Of a DNA stretch of 16,469 nt, positions 14,801 through 16,469 are shown one piece after another. This DNA is from Ectocarpus siliculosus (taxonomy: Eukaryota; Sar; Phaeophyceae; Ectocarpales; Ectocarpaceae): contig FN648570.1 of assembly GCA_000310025.1 (NCBI GenBank), forward strand, positions 65,319 through 81,787. The letters are read 5' to 3'. The position numbers and the translations under genes are program-made. Positions within the stretch are counted from its first letter, which is position 1. Every line of letters starts with the position of its first letter. The notes below the pieces were generated by a model. The model was not told the origin of the DNA, did not search any database, and saw only the letters and a list, made by a program, of their open reading frames with translations.

Positions 14801-16469
14801 GGAGATAAGAAACGTCAAACTCGGGCCGACGAGGCTCCCTATTTTCATCGCCACTGCCAAGCACAGAATATTACATAGATCATAGTCCAGGATTCACCGC
14901 TCGCTGGGCTGTGCTTCTTAGCCCTACTTTCAAAGTTGCCCTGGAAATATATTTGAACCTCTGTTTCCTTACCAAATATTTCGTAGCTTCGGGCCCAAAC
15001 TGTAGGCTGTTCCAATACAATGAGACGAGAGAGAGAGAGACAGAGAGACCGAGAGAGAGAGCAATATACCAGGGGACCAATCACACACCTCTAGATGGCC
15101 GTTCCCGGCTGCACGATCCACCGCGTCCGTCGACATCGCCACCCGGAATCGATTCCTCCCCGCCCCCACGGCCAATCCTTCTGCGTCGCCTGCACCCCTC
15201 GATTCCGGGCGCCGCGGATGCGCCGACGCGGCAACCCCCCCCCGATCTCCGTTGAACCGCCGGGTCAACGAGGGGCAACGGTGCTGCCTCCCCCTCCATC
15301 CGTTGTCGTCTACGAAAGAAGAGAGGGTGGCGTGTGTGCCCACCTCGCAGCAACAGCAGCAGCAGCAGCAACGGTCACAGCGACAGGCAGTAGCAGCGGC
15401 GGCGGCGTCGTTGCCACTAGGGGAGCGAAGCGGGACAGAGGCGAGAGCAGCAGCAGCAGCCGTCCCTGGGACCGAGGCCGGCGACGCCGTCGCAGCGGCG
15501 GCAACCGCCGCTCTCGTCCTCTCCATGGCCGCCGTGGAGTAGGCCAGCGTGACGCTCCCACTGCGCCCATGGATACGGCGGCGGCGGCTTCTGCTGCGAC
15601 GGCAGCAGCAGCAGCAGCAGCAGCCAGGCGGTGGAAACGCATCTCTCTTCCCCTCCGCTTCCTCCTGCCTCTTTTCCTCTTCACCCCATCGCTCCTTCTC
15701 GTCCTCGCAATACCCTCCCGCTTCCTCCGGTGTTCTGTCCTCTTCGCCCCATGGCCCGTCCTCGTCCTCGCCACAACCCTTTCCTCCGCCTCCGCAAGGG
15801 AGAAGCGGGAGATAGTAGACGGCGTCCTTCTCTTCCTCTCCCGCGTCCCCCGACCCGCTCGTCTTCTCCTCCGCGCTCCTAATCCTCCCCTCCCCGCCGC
15901 AGTCGCAGCAGCAGCAGTAGTAACCCCCGCCTGGAGCATCCTGCGGGAAGAACCCTTCTTCTTCCCCGTCCTCCTCCTTCTTCTCCTCCTCCGCGCTGCT
16001 CCTCGAAATTTTCCCGTGGCCGGCCGGCCGCAGCAGCCGGGGCGGTGGCGGTGGCGGCGGCGGCATCTTAGACAGCCTCGTGTCTAGCGACAAGCGGTGG
16101 CGGGCACCACACGAAGGAGGAGGAGAAGGAGCGCCATCCATTGTCGCTCTCCGCGCCCACTGAAGGACGGCCAGCCTTCCCTCCGCCGCCGCCTCGTCCA
16201 GGTCCAGAGTTACCGCCGCCGTGACCCCGCCGCCGCCGGCTAGCAGAAGCCCGTCGATGGCGTCCGCCCCCGCCCCCGCCGCCGCCCCGGCCCCCGCCAT
16301 ATCGTCTCCGCCGTCACCGCCGTGCACGTGCGCGTCGACAACGCCCTCGCCGCTGTTTTCCGCGCCGGTGGCGCCGGTGGCGCCGGCGGCGGAAAGCGCC
16401 GCCTCCAGCGGGGACAGCAAGGGCAGCGGCGGCGGCGACGGTGGCACTAAGGCGTTCGCAGTGCGAGGG
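10100..16469 (-). CDS. Ankyrin-repeat protein, 5 exons, 5' partial
   Basis: Proposed gene: complement(join(10100..10312, 10460..10606, 11542..11641, 12493..12713, 15089..>16469)), about 686 residues within the window. What is seen: each junction restores an ankyrin helix pair. The rebuilt units include DRAAGNGHLE+VVRWLYLHR, ITAAAAGGHVRVLDWLARN, LDRAAANGHLGVLR+WFQRNN, MDEAASNGHLQ+VCQWLRQHR, FDGAAGGGHTHVLDWLDRH and AFTK+AAKAGHLHVVQWLLR. Donors and acceptors are GT-AG and intron phases are 0,2,0,0. What is known: ankyrin repeats are protein-protein binding scaffolds, and the 'AAxNGHLxVxxWL' style is abundant in brown algae and other stramenopiles. No enzymatic domain is visible, so partner and compartment are unknown. 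Odd: a long low-complexity linker in exon 1, and echoes of three of its four acceptors in the introns. No start Met is assigned because the frame is open through the right edge. Confidence 0.8.
10374..10455 (+). repeat. (CAA)n microsatellite in ankyrin intron 4
   Basis: AACAACAACA triplets fill about half of the 147-bp intron (10313-10459). On the gene's own strand this is a TTG run starting ~9 nt after the donor. Confidence 0.85.
10460..10606 (-). CDS. Ankyrin gene exon 4
   Basis: 147 nt (49 codons) between the acceptor CCACAACAG| and the donor ACCAAG|GTTTGT, phase 0 at both ends. It encodes VCQWLRQHRSEGCSWNAF, then GGGHTHVLDWLDRH and GPSAVAFTK. The EGCSWNAFDGAA segment is the canonical inter-repeat turn and first helix of this ankyrin style. 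A diverged copy of its first ~57 nt lies 134 bp upstream. Confidence 0.8.
10684..10756 (-). repeat. Echo of ankyrin exon 4 acceptor and first 57 nt
   Basis: On the minus strand CCGCAACAG| at 10741 is followed by a frame reading ICQSIHQHPIEGCSWNAF, aligned without gaps to exon 4's VCQWLRQHRSEGCSWNAF. The copy lies 134 bp upstream of the real exon. It has no donor at its 3' side and runs into a stop 25 codons in, so it is a truncated pseudo-exon. Confidence 0.88.
11258..11420 (+). repeat. 108-bp tandem duplication in ankyrin intron 3
   Basis: GGATTGGGATCGGTGATATC at 11258 and GGATGGGGATCGGTGATATC at 11366. Both continue with GCAAGCACCGGTGA and CGCACCCCCGTGCGA. It lies wholly inside an intron. 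Confidence 0.88.
11542..11641 (-). CDS. Ankyrin gene exon 3
   Basis: 100 nt between the acceptor GTCGCAACAG| (before 11641) and the donor CTACAG|GTCCGT (11542/11541). With the two leftover bases of exon 2 it reads R-WFQRNNPKNRRRSGED, then RLMDEAASNGHLQ, ending in phase 0. The two exons together make 321 nt, a whole number of codons. An identical copy of the acceptor region lies 82 bp upstream. Confidence 0.8.
11623..11786. repeat. Perfect 82-bp tandem duplication over the ankyrin exon 3 acceptor
   Basis: 11623-11704 and 11705-11786 read identically base for base. Each unit contains, on the minus strand, the tail of intron 2, the CGCAACAG acceptor and the first 19 nt of exon 3. Confidence 0.96.
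11848..11892 (+). repeat. (GA)n microsatellite
   Basis: A pure GA run of about 45 bp in ankyrin intron 2. Confidence 0.93.
12080..12400 (+). repeat. ~21-22-bp minisatellite, about 14 units
   Basis: Units of the type GTGGATAGAGATGAACTCGTCT. Variation is mainly GATAGAG/GACAGAG/GAAAGAG and small A-rich interruptions at 12186-12240. It lies in ankyrin intron 2. Confidence 0.9.
12493..12713 (-). CDS. Ankyrin gene exon 2
   Basis: The acceptor GTGACCAG| precedes 12713 and the donor CCTCAG|GTGATGG is at 12493/12492; 221 nt, entering phase 0 and leaving 2 nt over. It encodes VVRWLYLHRAEGGTAGAITA, then AAAGGHVRVLDWLARN and SALDRAAANGHLGVLR. That is about two ankyrin units separated by a longer loop (NTPLMVTNTRRANFF). 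Its acceptor plus ~30 nt is the sequence echoed in the upstream 12.9-14.7 kb array. Confidence 0.83.
12701..14710. repeat. Array echoing the ankyrin exon 2 acceptor (~145-bp units)
   Basis: Core GCCAGCGTACCACCTGGTCA (+ strand) is the reverse complement of GTGACCAG|GTGGTACGCTGGC, the acceptor and exon start. Copies begin at about 12701 (the real exon), 12901, 13050, 13201, 13346, 13490, 13619, 13841, 13991, 14146 and 14635, with one very degraded copy near 13710. Units also share CTCACGGCGACGAAGGCGG, AACGTTTACATACG, GACATTGCACGCAC and GTTAGCGAGGTGC. Confidence 0.93.
13757..14768 (+). repeat. ~220-bp segmental duplication within the array
   Basis: 13757-13975 and 14543-14768 match closely (TTGCTACGCTGCTA, GTGTTAACGAGGCGGCGGCG, TTACTACCATGTTTGGTGGA, CACAACGTTGTCAA). 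A 44-bp tandem repeat (14496-14539, then from 14540) extends its left side. Confidence 0.88.
14193..14465 (+). repeat. ~60-bp direct repeats 208 bp apart
   Basis: 14193-14255 (GAAAAGAATGTC ... TTTCTGGTCGGAGTGCGATG) and 14400-14460 (GAAAAGATTGTG ... ATGTCTGGTAGGAGTACGGT). They lie in ankyrin intron 1 between two array blocks. Confidence 0.65.
15026..15062 (+). repeat. Interrupted (GA)n microsatellite
   Basis: GAGA runs with CAGAGAGACC interruptions, just inside ankyrin intron 1, about 30 nt past the exon 1 donor on the minus strand. Confidence 0.85.
15089..16469 (-). CDS. Ankyrin gene exon 1 (5' partial), ANK unit plus low-complexity linker
   Basis: 460 codons are open from the window edge to the donor CTAGAG|GTGTGTG at 15089/15088. 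Near the N-terminal side a degenerate ankyrin motif DEAAAEGRLAVLQWAR sits at about 16149-16199. The exon ends with MSTDAVDRAAGNGHLE. Between them lie ~280 residues of low complexity: poly-Pro, Glu/Lys-rich, Gly-rich, poly-Ala and poly-Cys from AGC/GCA triplet runs. The opposite strand is also open here for 330 codons, but it has no recognisable motif, and the splice-supported ankyrin motifs fix the coding strand as minus. An intron inside the linker cannot be excluded. Confidence 0.65.

Noticed and set aside
15095-16087. 330-codon + strand frame opposite ankyrin exon 1
   Set aside because: Composition shadow of GC-rich triplet repeats. The minus strand has ankyrin motifs at both ends and a donor that joins in frame to exon 2.

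Overview
The window looks like nuclear DNA of a eukaryote, most likely a brown alga (Ectocarpus-type stramenopile) or a close relative. The reasons are long introns (0.15-2.9 kb) with GT-AG ends, GC-rich coding DNA, heavy triplet-repeat (CAG/GCA, GTT/CAA) content, and an ankyrin protein of the 'AAxNGHLxVVxWL' type. I see no bacterial operon logic, rRNA, tRNA, CRISPR array or complete transposon. The organism call is inference from style, not from a database match.

Layout. Two spliced genes point at each other. (1) On the + strand, from the left edge to 7399, an endonuclease/exonuclease/phosphatase (EEP) fold protein resembles the C-terminal domain of CWH43/PGAP2IP-type GPI-anchor remodelling proteins. 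Five exons can be assembled from splice sites, reading phase and family motifs: <2-616 (least certain), 1630-1749, 2916-3061, 3474-3612 and 6488-7399. (2) On the - strand, from the right edge to 10100, an ankyrin-repeat protein has five exons: >16469-15089, 12713-12493, 11641-11542, 10606-10460 and 10312-10100. All four junctions keep frame and rebuild continuous ankyrin repeats. The 2.7 kb between the genes (7400-10099) holds echoes of the first gene's last exon, a degenerate minisatellite, a possible Tc1/mariner-like transposase remnant and low-complexity DNA.

Most striking signal. In both genes, exon edges are repeatedly echoed in the neighbouring intron or 3' flank. Short pieces spanning a splice acceptor plus the first ~15-57 nt of the exon, or the last ~12-20 nt of an exon plus its donor, or the stop-codon end of the last exon, recur as tandem or near-tandem copies. 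One array in the ankyrin gene's first intron has ten clear copies and one degenerate copy at a spacing of about 145 bp. One 82-bp copy is perfect, so the process appears recent. Most coding exons themselves stay single-copy. Many echoed acceptors have the form CAG|GT, which is both an acceptor and a potential donor, so recursive or alternative splicing is worth testing.

Other points of interest are an apparent loss of the catalytic SDH motif in the EEP protein, a ~110-bp-arm inverted repeat inside its largest intron, a short dispersed repeat family found at six sites on both strands, and a ~280-residue low-complexity linker in the ankyrin protein. The two genes show no evident functional link; they share only the duplication habit.
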